This document shows positions 22,760 through 32,927 of a stretch of 64,000 bases of DNA, piece after piece. Every line of letters starts with the position of its first letter. The stretch's first letter is position 1. The stretch comes from Paraphaeosphaeria minitans (lineage: Eukaryota > Ascomycota > Dothideomycetes > Pleosporales > Didymosphaeriaceae), in NCBI GenBank assembly GCA_015832175.1, contig WJXW01000015.1:992001-1056000 (forward strand). Reading direction: 5' to 3'. The translations under genes and the position numbers were made by a program. A model generated the notes under the pieces. The model did no database searches, had not been told where the DNA came from, and worked only from the letters and a program-made list of their open reading frames with translations.

Positions 22760-22945
22760 GCTACAACACCAAGAAAAAGTCAGTATAGCCTTATACGCGT
22801 GAATCTACGACCTCAAGCTTACCTGACCCGTAAATGGCGCATGGGCGGGGCGGGCGCGGCATCTACCAATTTCGACGCTCTATACAATTAGTGTGGTGGG
22901 GGGAAAATCGACGGTGCGCGCCAAGCTTTCCCAGAATTATGCATC
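22760..22945 (-). repeat. TE1 right terminal inverted repeat with leader intron
   Basis: This is the counterpart of 19281-19470. It carries its own version of the short upstream ORF (MPRPPRPCAIYGS...) and a 62-bp leader intron at 22761-22822 on the minus strand (GTAAGC, CTGAC, TAG). The intron ends ten bases before the accessory-gene ATG. Confidence 0.8.
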
Positions 22946-22951
22946 TAACAG

Positions 22952-24285
22952 ATGCGCCTAGCGTTGCTCGCTAAAGCTAGAGACCTCGTCAGAGCTCTTG
23001 AATCCCCGCGCGAGACAATGGCCAAACATCTTTGGGCACAGGTGCGTTGAAGAAGCTTGATGGATCCCCTGGCTAACATGTACCCGTGGTACAAGCCTAG
23101 TTGCCTCGCCGCAATCACCGCGTGCCACGATTTGGGCGTATTCCAAGCGATGGCCGACTGACAAGGCCAGCCGCTGAGGGTTACAGATATTGCATCCAAG
23201 GTGGGCACAAACGTCCCTATGCTCGGTAGGCTATCGTGTAACCTTGTATCCTAGAGTTGCTGACACATGCAGGTCGCCTCTTGAACCACATCGGGGCCAT
23301 GGGTTACATCAAGGAGACAGATGCGGACACATACGCACCGACCAGCTTCTCCAACGCCTTGACCATCCCTGCGATAGGCGACAGCTACCCCTTTTTGTAC
23401 GTTTAATCTTCTTCTGGATAGTGAATCATCACATGTAACACAAACGGTAGTGTAAAGGGCCTGTTGCCAGCGACTCTTCACTTTCCCGCGCACCTGGCGC
23501 AGACAAATTACGCGACGCCGGCAGATGTCCGATCCGGCGCCTTCCAATCCGCCCTCAAAACGGAAAAGAACATGTTCGAATATCTAACCACGCACCCGCC
23601 TTTGGGCCAGCGGTTCAATAGCCACATGGGCGGTTACCGTCTCGGGCGGTCAAGTTGGATGCATCCTGGGTCATACCCTGTCAAAGAGAGGCTAATCAAG
23701 GGCATGCTTGAGACCAATACTACCCTGCTTGTCGACATTGGCGGGTCCTTGGGTCATGATCTCCAGGAATTTGCGTACGTCAGCAGCTCGTCTTCCCATG
23801 CATCTACTAACACGAGATCCAGCACGAGATACCCCAACGAACCCGGCCGCCTGATTCTACAGGATCTCCCGGCTGTCATGGACGCAATACAATCGCTGCA
23901 TCCAAATATTGAGCGCACAAAGCACGATTTCTTCACGGAACAGCCCGTGAAGGCTGCCCGCGCGTACTACTTGCACTCCATCCTGCACGACTGGCCAGAT
24001 CAGGTGTGTAAGGTCATCCTGAAACAGGTGGCAGACGCCATGGAGCCAGGGTACAGCAAGCTGCTTATTCACGAGAACATTATTCCGGGGAAGAGCGCGG
24101 ACTCGGAGGTTACCGCGATGGACATGATGATGGCTATTCTGCTTTCGTCGAAGGAGAGGACTGAGGAAGAGTGGTATGCGTTGCTGGAGGTACCCGAATT
24201 GGGGCTGAAGATTTCGGGCATCTGGCAGGTGAGTGGTGCAGAGAGCCTCATTGAGTGCACACGAGTCGGGGATGGCATGGCGTAG
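22952..24285 (+). pseudogene. O-methyltransferase (plant/fungal OMT type), split and stop-bearing
   Basis: Exons 22952-23225, 23273-23396, 23451-23774 and 23823-24285 join in frame across introns with GTAGGC, GTACGT and GTACGT donors (395 codons). The N-terminal dimerisation/winged-helix region contains ARDLVRALESPRETMAKHLW and ITACHDLGVFQAMAD. The SAM-binding motif is LLVDIGGSLGHDLQEF. The catalytic-His region is YYLHSILHDWPDQVCKVIL. Two in-frame TGA codons (23048-23050 and 23159-23161) lie in the N-terminal exon, both explicable as CGA to TGA. The first part of the gene is missing here: TE1 and the 1.1-kb repeat interrupt exon 1, and its beginning lies at 41647-41789. Such enzymes methylate hydroxyl groups of polyketides and other metabolites. 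Confidence 0.85.
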
Positions 24286-25261
24286 CTGTTTGATACTGAG
24301 GACTTAGGTATCATTTGAATGTACTGGCCGCGTAAGTCGTCTCTAAGCCGCCGTGGTGAGTGCGTTCTTGGATCAGTGCAGGTCGTTTTCGGTGCATAAC
24401 AATACATGCCTTGGTGGCGAGCCAGGAAACCTGGGATCAGGTGTGATACCTCTCTTAGCTGCGTGCTGCGGCCTTAGGAACCCCAAGTTATAACCATTTT
24501 GTGATTCCCATCAACTCATTTTTGTTCGTTTCTCCCAAGCAAGCCTCTTCATCACGATTCTTGATGAGTTCCTGCGGCATATCACCCTTCTGTGCACGAC
24601 ATTGCATGTCCGTTGCTTCTCGCCGCGCTTCTCGGGAGAACATGATACTCGCGGCGAATCTATAAAGGAAGCACATTGCATGTAACAGACATGGAACGAC
24701 CTTATTTAATCCGGAGGCTCTTCGAACCGGAGCTGAGGAACATATACCAGCTACTACCTACGGAATGAGCCAAGATTTGTACCGAAAGGAAAAGGAAAAG
24801 ATTAACAAGGAAAGCACCGACTCTACACTCGACGTGTATGCCCTCGCGCACGCTGGATCAAATCGGCCCGCGCGTCTGATCACGCCTACCAAGACTTATG
24901 GAAACTCCCAACCTACCGAACCATGTTCAGGTCTGGATGTCATACTCTCTTAATTGTGACAACGACGTTGTAGACCGTGGTGCAGTGAGGGAGTTTCGCG
25001 ACTGGCTTCAGTGTTCATTCCAGAGCGGGAAAGACCTGTCTTGTACCCGTCAGCCACGATATTCCAGCAAGTGAACGCTCGATCCCATTTACGGCTACAA
25101 AACAACGTAAAGTGCTTCGTCACAAAAGCGCTAGCCCACCTTGACTTGTTCATGAGATGCCGCCTTCAACGTGTCAAATCCGCATATGTCGCATGGCTTG
25201 AGGTCATGTGAAGTATCAAAGGCCACACGAACCAGGAGAAAGGTGGTTTCAGCGCAATAGT
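24286..25261. other. Intergenic stretch between OMT and P450
   Basis: The two genes are convergent here, so this should hold both 3' regions. The ORF at 24765-24953 begins with ATG but has no recognisable motif. Confidence 0.45.
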
Positions 25262-27160
25262 TTAGCAATGCGACGTCGACCCTATACGCCATCTCTCCGA
25301 CTCCTCTTCGAGGATCTTCCGAACGCCCGGAAACCTGGGTCGTAATCGGACTTCGAACGGCATTGGGCTCCTCCCACTCTCTCCGTCATATTCGTTGAGG
25401 TCGATCGGCTTGCCGGCGATCGGGTGCGTGTCAAATGCCCACAGCATCCGCGAAACGGTGAGCCTTATCTCGCGCTCCGCGACAAGCATTCCCGGGCATA
25501 TCCGCCGCCCGGCAGCGAAGATCCAGTGGTCGCGCTCCTTTGGGTTGGGCAGCTTAGCACTGGCGGAGGAGTGGAGCTGCTCGTTGGCATAGCGGTCGGG
25601 CTGTGGACGATCAGTGCGAGAACAGCTGGCTCTTGAGCAAAGGAAGCTGAAGTGGATGAAGGCTTACAGCGAATTCCATCGGACTTCCCCATCTTTCCGG
25701 GTCGTGATGCATTGTCCACGTGTTCAGTACAACGACCGTGCCCTTGGGAATAAGGTGCTCGCCGTAAGCAGAGTCCCGGTTCGCCATGTGCGGTGTGCCC
25801 AGCCAGAAAGGATTATGGCAACGCTCGACTTCTTTGACGATTGCGCTACAGTAGGGCAGATTCGCCTCGTCCTCCACGGTCGGAAGGCGGTCGCGGCCTA
25901 CGACGCGGTCTAGTTCCTCTTGGGCGCGCGTCTGAACATGCGGATGCGCCGGGATCAAAGCTGTGAACCATTGCATTACGGAAGCAGTCTGTCGGCGCGT
26001 GTAAGTATCTTCAGTGCGGATTCGAAGGACGCCTTACCGTCTCGATCCCGCCAATTATAAAGGCGCTTGCGAGCATCGTGACGTCGAGTTCGTCTAGGGC
26101 CTCCTTTTCCTTCCTGAGCAGCATCGTCTTTACCAGGCAGTCCTGCACCTCGCCACCAGCTTGCATCTTCTCAGCGATCTCCTTGATGAGACCACCATAC
26201 ACGTTCACCAACTTCGAGTGAAGTGTGCGCGCTCTGCACCGCATGCTGGACGGCAGCCGTTGCAATATTGGCACGAAATCGACCAAGTTAGACACAGGTC
26301 CTGTGATGTTCATGAACTCGCGCGATAGACGAAGCGCTAGTGCAACCATAGGGTGGTGGGCGCTGTCGGTCCGGAAACTAAAGGTGATGGTGAGCATGTT
26401 GTTTAGCGAGCACTGATCTGCGTAAACCTGCGGGTTCACGTCTGCCATGCCGTTCCCACAGTCTCTGTGTAGATGACTGATCATGTCTGTAGCTTCAAAA
26501 TCGAGGACGTGGGTGTAAGACTCGACAGCCTTGCGACTCAGCCAGAGGCTGGCTATGCGCCGGTGCTTCCTCCTGTACAACCGTCAGTCGAATCAGGCGG
26601 AACGAGGTTGCTTGGAGAGCTTCTCTACCATCGCTTGCTGTACGGTGACGCCGTGATACCTCTGCCGACCAAGACGGTCTGGCTTTTGATGAACATCTCC
26701 TTCCTATCAGAGAAGACCGCGCCATGGGTGGCCATCAGGCCCTTTGCGATGCCTGGCTCCGATACGATGACGAAAAGCTGGTTACCTAGCCATACGGAGT
26801 AGATCGGCCCGTAGTACTTTGCCCATCGGTGTAGAGTGCGCTCGGGATAGCGCTTCAGTGATAGAAACGAGCCTAACACATGGTCAACAGACGAGTTAGT
26901 CCCGAGGAAATTTGCATACCTAAGATGGGTAGCTCCATGGGGCCTTTCGGAATGCTAGCTGTCTTACTTCTGGGCGAGTCGAGCGGACGGCGATGGTTGA
27001 AGAGCAAAGAGACTGCTGCCAACGCTGCAACGAATGCAAACCACACCTTGATGCGAGGATGCTCCGACAATTCTCTCAGAAAGCCACCCATGAGACTAAT
27101 TGGAAGGAAGGCGTGGTAGTTGCTGCGCGGACTCGCGAGAATCAATGTAGGTTCTTCCAT
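25262..27160 (-). CDS. Cytochrome P450 monooxygenase
   Basis: Five exons (27160-26920, 26872-26629, 26572-26038, 25988-25668, 25600-25262) join in frame across four introns of 47-67 bp and give 559 residues. Residues about 38-54 (VWFAFVAALAAVSLLF) form the N-terminal ER membrane anchor, followed by the Pro-rich hinge KGPMELPILG. The I-helix reads FIIGGIETTASVMQWF across the third intron. ExxR is in KEVER, PERW follows, and the heme loop is FAAGRRICPGM with the Cys ligand. The whole reading frame is intact. It resembles fungal biosynthetic P450s of the O-methylsterigmatocystin oxidoreductase type. It converges on the O-methyltransferase and is the only undamaged core enzyme of the putative cluster. 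Confidence 0.9.
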
Positions 27161-27826
27161 GTTACGAACTGAACTCCACGTCGAGCTACTTGGGTTTGTG
27201 GCTGCGTGAAAGCCCTTGCTTCAGTATCAATTTGCACCTCTTGTGTCTGCCAACAACCTTGAGAAGTGGTTCGATGACCACAGGCACGTTTCCCCGATTC
27301 CTCTGCTTCACGGGTATGGCGTTTGTGTGCATTCTCTTATAGCTGTAGCATACACTAGCCTAGGTCAGGCGCCGCAACCACTGTGGAATGGCCCGTCCCA
27401 CACCCTGTCGTACGTTCGGCTACCTGATGTGCTGATCAAGAAGCACTGCGAACCTGGGTTTCGAAACTGATGAGGACCCTGCGTCAGCAGGCCGCCTCTC
27501 TTGGCATCCATGTCCACCCTGCTGCTTAGATCACTGTGGTCAACCGCTGACAGGTTCATTTTGCTTGGTACGATGAATAGCCCGACACGCGTTCACGAGA
27601 TGCTGTAGATCCAGAGCCTCGTGGGATGCTTGCAAGGATGACATTGCCGTCACTTTTTAGCCCTCGTTTTCTTCACCTTAGACCAGTTTCCACTTAAAGA
27701 CGCATCTCCCACTCTATTTCGGTAGTTGCGATCCTGCAATCGAGGGAACGATTGCTCCGCAGTACTGTACGTGATCTGAGCTTGTGAAGCGTATCTTGCC
27801 CGCTGGCGTTTGGTTTTGCCCTCGAC
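27161..27826. other. Intergenic stretch upstream of the P450
   Basis: This should contain the P450 promoter (minus) and the upstream region of the gene at 27827. No supported ORF or named site. Confidence 0.45.
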
Positions 27827-28975
27827 ATGTTCAATCGCCTTGGCGAATTGCTCGGCAAGTATCCATCGTACTGTTATCGAATGCCGAAGACTGTACGCGG
27901 ACCACGACGCCGACATCCTGGGCCGCCTATCCCTCAGGCTTGCCATCCCGGCACGCATCTCACCTACGAACAACGGCGTCGCATACACTCCCTCTCACAC
28001 CAAAGCTCCACCAGTCAGAGGAAGATAGCATCATTGCTCAGCCTTCCCCGCACGACTGTTCAATCCGCAATATACTCCATGGAGGAAAGGTGCAGCACGC
28101 AAGAGAAACGCACAGGCATCTACGAGCATATCGCATCGCATGCCGTCGGAACTAACGGCAGTGCTGCGCTACGTACTGTCTGTAGCACCACATCCCGTGC
28201 TTCCCACGACCGCTTGGTAACAACAATCCCCCAATCTCCCATTCCGAACCCCAATCAGAGCTCCGACCAGAACAGCGTGCGCGAGTACCTAAATTCTAGA
28301 GGCACCAGATCTCTTCTGGACAACATACCTGCCCCGGACCAGGTTCGGTTTGACGACCAGGGCGTCCTCCACAATGCTCCACATGGGAGGCTGCTCATCG
28401 GCCACCACAAAGCGACAGGCGACGCAATCTATGCATACATCCGGCCGTCTAGCGCTTCTCAAAGAGTTGTATTCTCTGCCGAAGATACCCGCGGCCAGCC
28501 CATCGTCGGCATCAGTCATGGAGATGTTGCCAGGCAACGCGTTCGGTATCCATTCAACATGACCTTTCCCAAGGACGGCCGGTGCCTCGGCCGAGCCGAC
28601 AAAGCGCGACTTGCGATTGTGATAAGGTGGTATTTCATTGCTACCGGGCGAACAAAGTTGCGTTCGCCCAAGTCTCTGCAGACATTCTGCAAGCAATTTC
28701 GTAGCGCACTTCGATACGTCGCAAATCGTTCGGATTCCATTGCAGGCCAGCCACCGCAAAATCCATCGGGGCAAGCCCGTCGCACACAGGTCGATGAGAG
28801 TGACATACAATCTGCGCTCCTCGCAACGAAGTTCTCCCCCTCTCCATCGCCTACTAGGCTCGTGAAGCAGTCTCATCGATGGCCAAGCCCATCCGAGGAG
28901 CCGCTAGGAATTGAGAAAAGTACCTCTGCGGGCAGTCTGCCATCAAGCCCCGCAACTTGCCTCTCACGACGTTGA
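27827..28975 (+). CDS. Orphan helix-turn-helix protein (Tc3/Psq-like HTH)
   Basis: The 382-residue ORF starts at ATG 27827 and needs no intron. Residues about 45-80 contain LTYEQRRRIHSLSHQ and SQRKIASLLSLPRTTVQSAI, a helix-turn-helix of the kind found at the N-terminus of Tc1/Tc3 transposases and Pipsqueak proteins. There is no DDE catalytic domain. The rest is Ser/Pro-rich with a more ordered block around residues 150-300 (for example HGRLLIGHHKATGDAIYAYI and LAIVIRWYFIATGRTKL). It could be a domesticated DNA-binding domain or the leftover of a transposon. The function is unknown. Confidence 0.5.
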   Translation: MFNRLGELLGKYPSYCYRMPKTVRGPRRRHPGPPIPQACHPGTHLTYEQRRRIHSLSHQSSTSQRKIASLLSLPRTTVQSAIYSMEERCSTQEKRTGIYEHIASHAVGTNGSAALRTVCSTTSRASHDRLVTTIPQSPIPNPNQSSDQNSVREYLNSRGTRSLLDNIPAPDQVRFDDQGVLHNAPHGRLLIGHHKATGDAIYAYIRPSSASQRVVFSAEDTRGQPIVGISHGDVARQRVRYPFNMTFPKDGRCLGRADKARLAIVIRWYFIATGRTKLRSPKSLQTFCKQFRSALRYVANRSDSIAGQPPQNPSGQARRTQVDESDIQSALLATKFSPSPSPTRLVKQSHRWPSPSEEPLGIEKSTSAGSLPSSPATCLSRR

Positions 28976-30478
28976 GTTCGAGAACGCCATGCGTGGGATA
29001 TTAGAGGCTCCGAATCTATCAAATGCATACATCACCAGCTTACGAGACGGATGCATCACAAACAGGGCAATTCAATAGGAATGCAATCTCATGCGGCGGA
29101 CGGGACAGGGAGGGATTAGGATGCACTACGGAAGGCTAGACGGGAGGATTTTCAAGACGCGAAGAGTTGCATTTCTCAAACATGTAACGTTAGCTATCAC
29201 TGTTCAGTAGAATCACACACAATGCCCTTTCCATCTCCATGGCTGGCGCAAATTACTCAACGCCTGGTGCTTGTACAGTTTCTACGGCATGGGAGAGTTC
29301 TCTGTGCTAGTATTGCCCAATCAACTCAACGCTGACTTCAATCGACTGGAGGCTTGATTCCGTCGTTTTGTGGACCACCCGCTCGTTCCTAGCAATGCCA
29401 ACGTACTCTATCAGCGCGTGCAGGCCAGGAACATTGCATAAATATCCAAGGCTACTTGTCCAGAATGCGTCCTTGTCTCGGCGCTAGAACGGGTTGCGCA
29501 GGGTGGCTCTAGCAGGCAATGAAGCTGAACGTCTTGCCATCAAACCTAACGGTCCTTGTTGACGTTCGCAGCATCGATAGGTTGCTGCAAAGGTCTATCG
29601 AGGACGTGGGTCGTGGACCGTTGACGAATCTTATCTCGGCGGCATCATTCATTGTGACATACTTTCTTAGCCATGCTCAAGGAATCGGCACCGATGAAAT
29701 CGCTCCGCGACCCATGATGAGCGTGGCATGGACCCAGGCATGATATCTTGCTTCTTTCTGATTGCGCTTACGAATGAGTGACGAGCAGTATGGCTGAGCA
29801 AGGAAGACGTGTCAGACAACGCTAGAGCAGACCCTGATCCGGTGGCATTGCATTCAGCTAGACCCAGACGTCGGAAAGACAAGCCAGGTAGTTCACGCCA
29901 CCTCGTAGCCTGCGATGTCGTTCTTCTCAGCAGCAATGGTCCGCGTCAGCTGTTTTCAAGCAACTCAATCCCAGGCTTTAGCTCGGACTCTCACCACACA
30001 CAGGCACGTTCGCACGCACTGCGTGGTTTCAGGCATGTATATGCTGCTGATGCTGCAATTACGCACTGAGAGATTTCGATGATGCTATGTGTTGCCTATG
30101 TCGCTGACACGGAACAAGTGGGCACCCAAAACCCCGCGAATGATGCTTACAGTATCCACAAAGTGGAGACGGCGAGCTAGGGAAAGACCTCGGCTAAGCG
30201 AGATAGGTAGGCTTGGCATGGCACGAACTTCTTGTAAGGTGTGAAGCCTGAATGTGCAAGCGGGGCGGGCAATGCGCCCGTGAGCAGCAAGTCAGGTGTG
30301 AAGCAAGTTAGAGCTGAGGAGACATGCGTATTGCACAAACAGCAAAACAGCTCGATGGCATAGCCTCGTCGAACGGCGATTCCATCTTTCCGGGCAAAGT
30401 CGGGTCTAGCATAGGGCGACAGACAAGCGAACGCAGAGAACGAGTGATGCTTCTTAGGCTCGGTAACGATGGAACTCT
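28976..30478. other. Gene-poor stretch with a possible coding relic
   Basis: Between about 29340 and 29700 two adjacent plus-strand frames read protein-like pieces (NANVLYQRVQARNIA, CPECVLVSALERVAQGG, then EAERLAIKPNGPC, VAAKVYRGRGSWTVDES). They are broken by several stops and a frame change. This looks like a decayed gene I cannot name. The rest shows nothing. Confidence 0.3.
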
Positions 30479-31659
30479 CTACATTTTAGCCTTCAGGTCA
30501 CTTAGTCCAAGCTCCCATCCTTCTAGCCACTCCGCCAATAGATCCTCGCTGATTGGAACCACCCGCGGCAATGCTTCCACGGCTCTCTCGTTCCGGAAGG
30601 ACATATTGTACTCTCTGCCATTTCCCAGTGCCCTCAGAAAGCCATGCAGCTTCAGTTTTCCCCCATCCACCTTATCCAGCCAATCCGAAAGACTGGTCGC
30701 CTTCACCAAAAACTCAAACCTGCGCTCTAATGTTTCGTACAGCGCGTTCCAAGGGGCTGGCTCTGGATGCACCATGTTAAACACCTCTACTGTCTCAGAC
30801 CTAGGCGGGCGCTTCGTGCTGTTCGCTATGCCTTCCCCAAAAGCGTCCACAGGAATCCAATCCAATGCCTGGATGTGCATCGGAAAGTATCCAAGCCTTT
30901 TAGAGGCCTTGAGTATCGAGTAAACTCAGCCTTGCCGCGGCCATAAGCGGAGTCCCGATCTTGATGGGCCGCCGATCTGACCCCCGCGCACGATGTTTAC
31001 ACGGAGTCCCGATGCTTCGTGTGCTTTCGCGAGGAGTTGCTCGGCGACGCATTTCGACTCCCCGTAGCCGTGTGGCATGGCGCTGCGATTGTCCCACGCG
31101 GCTTCCTCCGGCACTCGCGGTCGCGCGGGGTGTACGAGCGGCCAGTCTCCAACCGCGCAAATGGAAGAGACGAAGGTTATGCGGGGACGTTTGGGGCCGA
31201 AGCGCAGAAGTTTACGGCGTTGCGTACGGCCCTCAAGAAAGGATCAAAGTGCGCGAGCGATTTGCTCCAGTTCGTATCCCAAGCATTGAAGACCAGCTCA
31301 TCCACCTAGGACGCGAGCAGAACAGCCTGTGAAGAGTCGAGCCCGAAGTCAGGTTTCGTAACATCTGCGACGAGAAATCGCAGCCGGGCAAGGCCAGTGG
31401 CAATGTCGCCGGATGCGGCATGCTCTAAGGCGGACACGGTCCTCTGTCCCCCGTCAAGGCTTCGGTTGAGACAAAAGACTTTGGACTCCGGGTGCACTCT
31501 CAGTAGAGATGCTACGATGTAAGGTCCCAGGAACCCGGTCGAACCGATGATGGCAATCGTCTTGCGGCCGCAAGAGTGTGGAGTCTCCTTGTTGGACGGC
31601 GGCAGGAAGTCGGCATAGCGAGCGAGCAGACGCTGCATTCCCTCGACGTCGAGGACCAC
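30479..31659 (-). pseudogene. Decayed thioester-reductase (R) domain of an NRPS/PKS-like enzyme
   Basis: The minus strand encodes the NAD(P)-binding start TIAIIGSTGFLGPYIVASLL with SKVFCLNRS, then VDELVFNAWDTNWSKSL, HGYGESKCVAEQLLAKAHEA with the Tyr/Lys of short-chain reductases, and RVNIVRGGQIGG. The C-terminal part includes LKASKRLGYFPMHIQALDWIPVD. This is the male-sterility/thioester-reductase fold that releases carrier-bound products as aldehydes or alcohols. The reading is broken by TAG at 31306-31308, a one-base shift in a G4 run near 31193, and another shift near 30915-30935. No adenylation, ketosynthase or carrier domain lies upstream, so it is an orphan domain relic. Part of the start may lie a few codons above 31659. 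Confidence 0.75.
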
Positions 31660-31906
31660 TCTGTCAGGGTCATTCTAGCGTTACGCTGGTTTCACAAAAG
31701 CTGCAAGACCATGACGAAATCACGAATCCAGTCTTGTTCAAGGTGGTTTTGTGCAGTGTGCCAGATCGTTAATATCTATTTAAACCCATTCAATTCCGAT
31801 ATCGCTTGCCTTGCGGGCCACGAATCATCAACGTGATCATGATGATGGCCTTGATCGAGCTACTTCGCTGCAACGAACACGCTTGCCGCTGCACTTGATC
31901 CATGCG
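31660..31906. other. Short non-coding stretch upstream of the R-domain relic
   Basis: No carrier-protein motif or other domain was found directly upstream of the reductase relic. Confidence 0.4.
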
Positions 31907-32248
31907 TCAAATCGTTAGAGGGGAGACCAGCTCCTCTTCCTCCTCCTCTTCCGCATCCTTCAAATTTCCTTCCGGGCTTGACTCGTCGCCAATGCTTTCC
32001 CAGACCGCTGCGGACAGATCGCTTAGATCGTGCTCATCATCCGGAGTCTCGGTAAGGTCGTAGTAGGTGTCGGAGTCGGTTCTCCAGCTATCCTCTTCGC
32101 TCGAGTCGTGCGGAGCATACTCCTCTCCCGAATCAATTAGCTCATCCTGAACCACGGCAAAACGGTCCTCGTCGTCCTCGCTGTCTTCATTGCCGCTTTC
32201 CTCTATCGATAGTTCGTCTGGATCAGCGAAGCTCTCCGTGAAGTAATC
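31907..32248 (-). CDS. Highly acidic protein, last exon
   Basis: From about 32248 down to the stop at 31907 one frame is open and very rich in Asp, Glu and Ser (for example EESGNEDSEDDEDRF, EEEEEEELVSPLTI). There is no ATG at its start. A TAG at the boundary could be an intron acceptor, so this may be the last exon of a longer gene whose first exon lies above 32260. No family is recognised. Confidence 0.35.
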   Translation of the reverse strand, partial: DYFTESFADPDELSIEESGNEDSEDDEDRFAVVQDELIDSGEEYAPHDSSEEDSWRTDSDTYYDLTETPDDEHDLSDLSAAVWESIGDESSPEGNLKDAEEEEEEELVSPLTI

Positions 32249-32927
32249 CTCATAGCTAGCAATCTTTCATTGACGAGGAAGGATAGCCTTGAGGTATTGG
32301 GCGCCTGACCCGATTGATAGTGCAGACATGACTGTGAGAGTGCTTGGATACGTTCAGAAGGTTCGCTAGTGCAGATAATCGTAGGCACTAAGGTAGGCTG
32401 GATCAACGGCAAGCTTATTTATACGAGTTGGACTTTACTGACATAGGCTCATTGTGTTCCTACATGCACACGTTCTGACGTGGTCATCAAACAGGCGAAA
32501 TCTGGTCAGCCATCACGTGCAATGCTGATCATCCGCATGGCATATTTGAAGTTCATCACTGTGTCTTTATAGTCATGCTATGTAAGCGTGGATATCGAGG
32601 GTTGCTGATACCGTTCTATCAGCACATCCTCCGTCATGGTTCTAATGTATCATCGCTAGTTGATCTGCTGACCTGACAGTGGCGACCTCGTTTGGGTGCG
32701 GCTGAGCAAGAGCTAGAACTTGCAGCTCTCCACGCCTTGCAAAAGCTATTGGGTGAGGCCGATGATGAAGGACATACTCGTTCGTTTAGAAAGCATGATA
32801 GGAGCTCGTAGTGCTCTCGCTGGTGGATGATTTTCTAGACTGTAAACGATAGGAACAACCAGACAATGAAGCGCTATAGTCTCCATAAGCTTAACTCGCA
32901 ATGACACACGGCCGTGCAGAACTTTAA
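32249..32927. other. Non-coding stretch
   Basis: Nothing convincing. It may hold an upstream exon of the acidic protein. Confidence 0.35.

Larger units (their letters stand above)
19281..22945. mobile_element. TE1: two-gene Tc1/mariner-type DNA transposon
   Basis: The element is 3665 bp. It starts GATGCATAATTCTGGG and ends with its complement, and is bordered by TA on both sides (19279-19280 and 22946-22947), the target duplication of Tc1/mariner elements. The terminal inverted repeats run about 190 bp and are close to identical. Two genes converge: a DD34E transposase on the plus strand and a 652-residue accessory protein on the minus strand. The element sits inside the 5' part of the O-methyltransferase gene. 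Confidence 0.88.
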
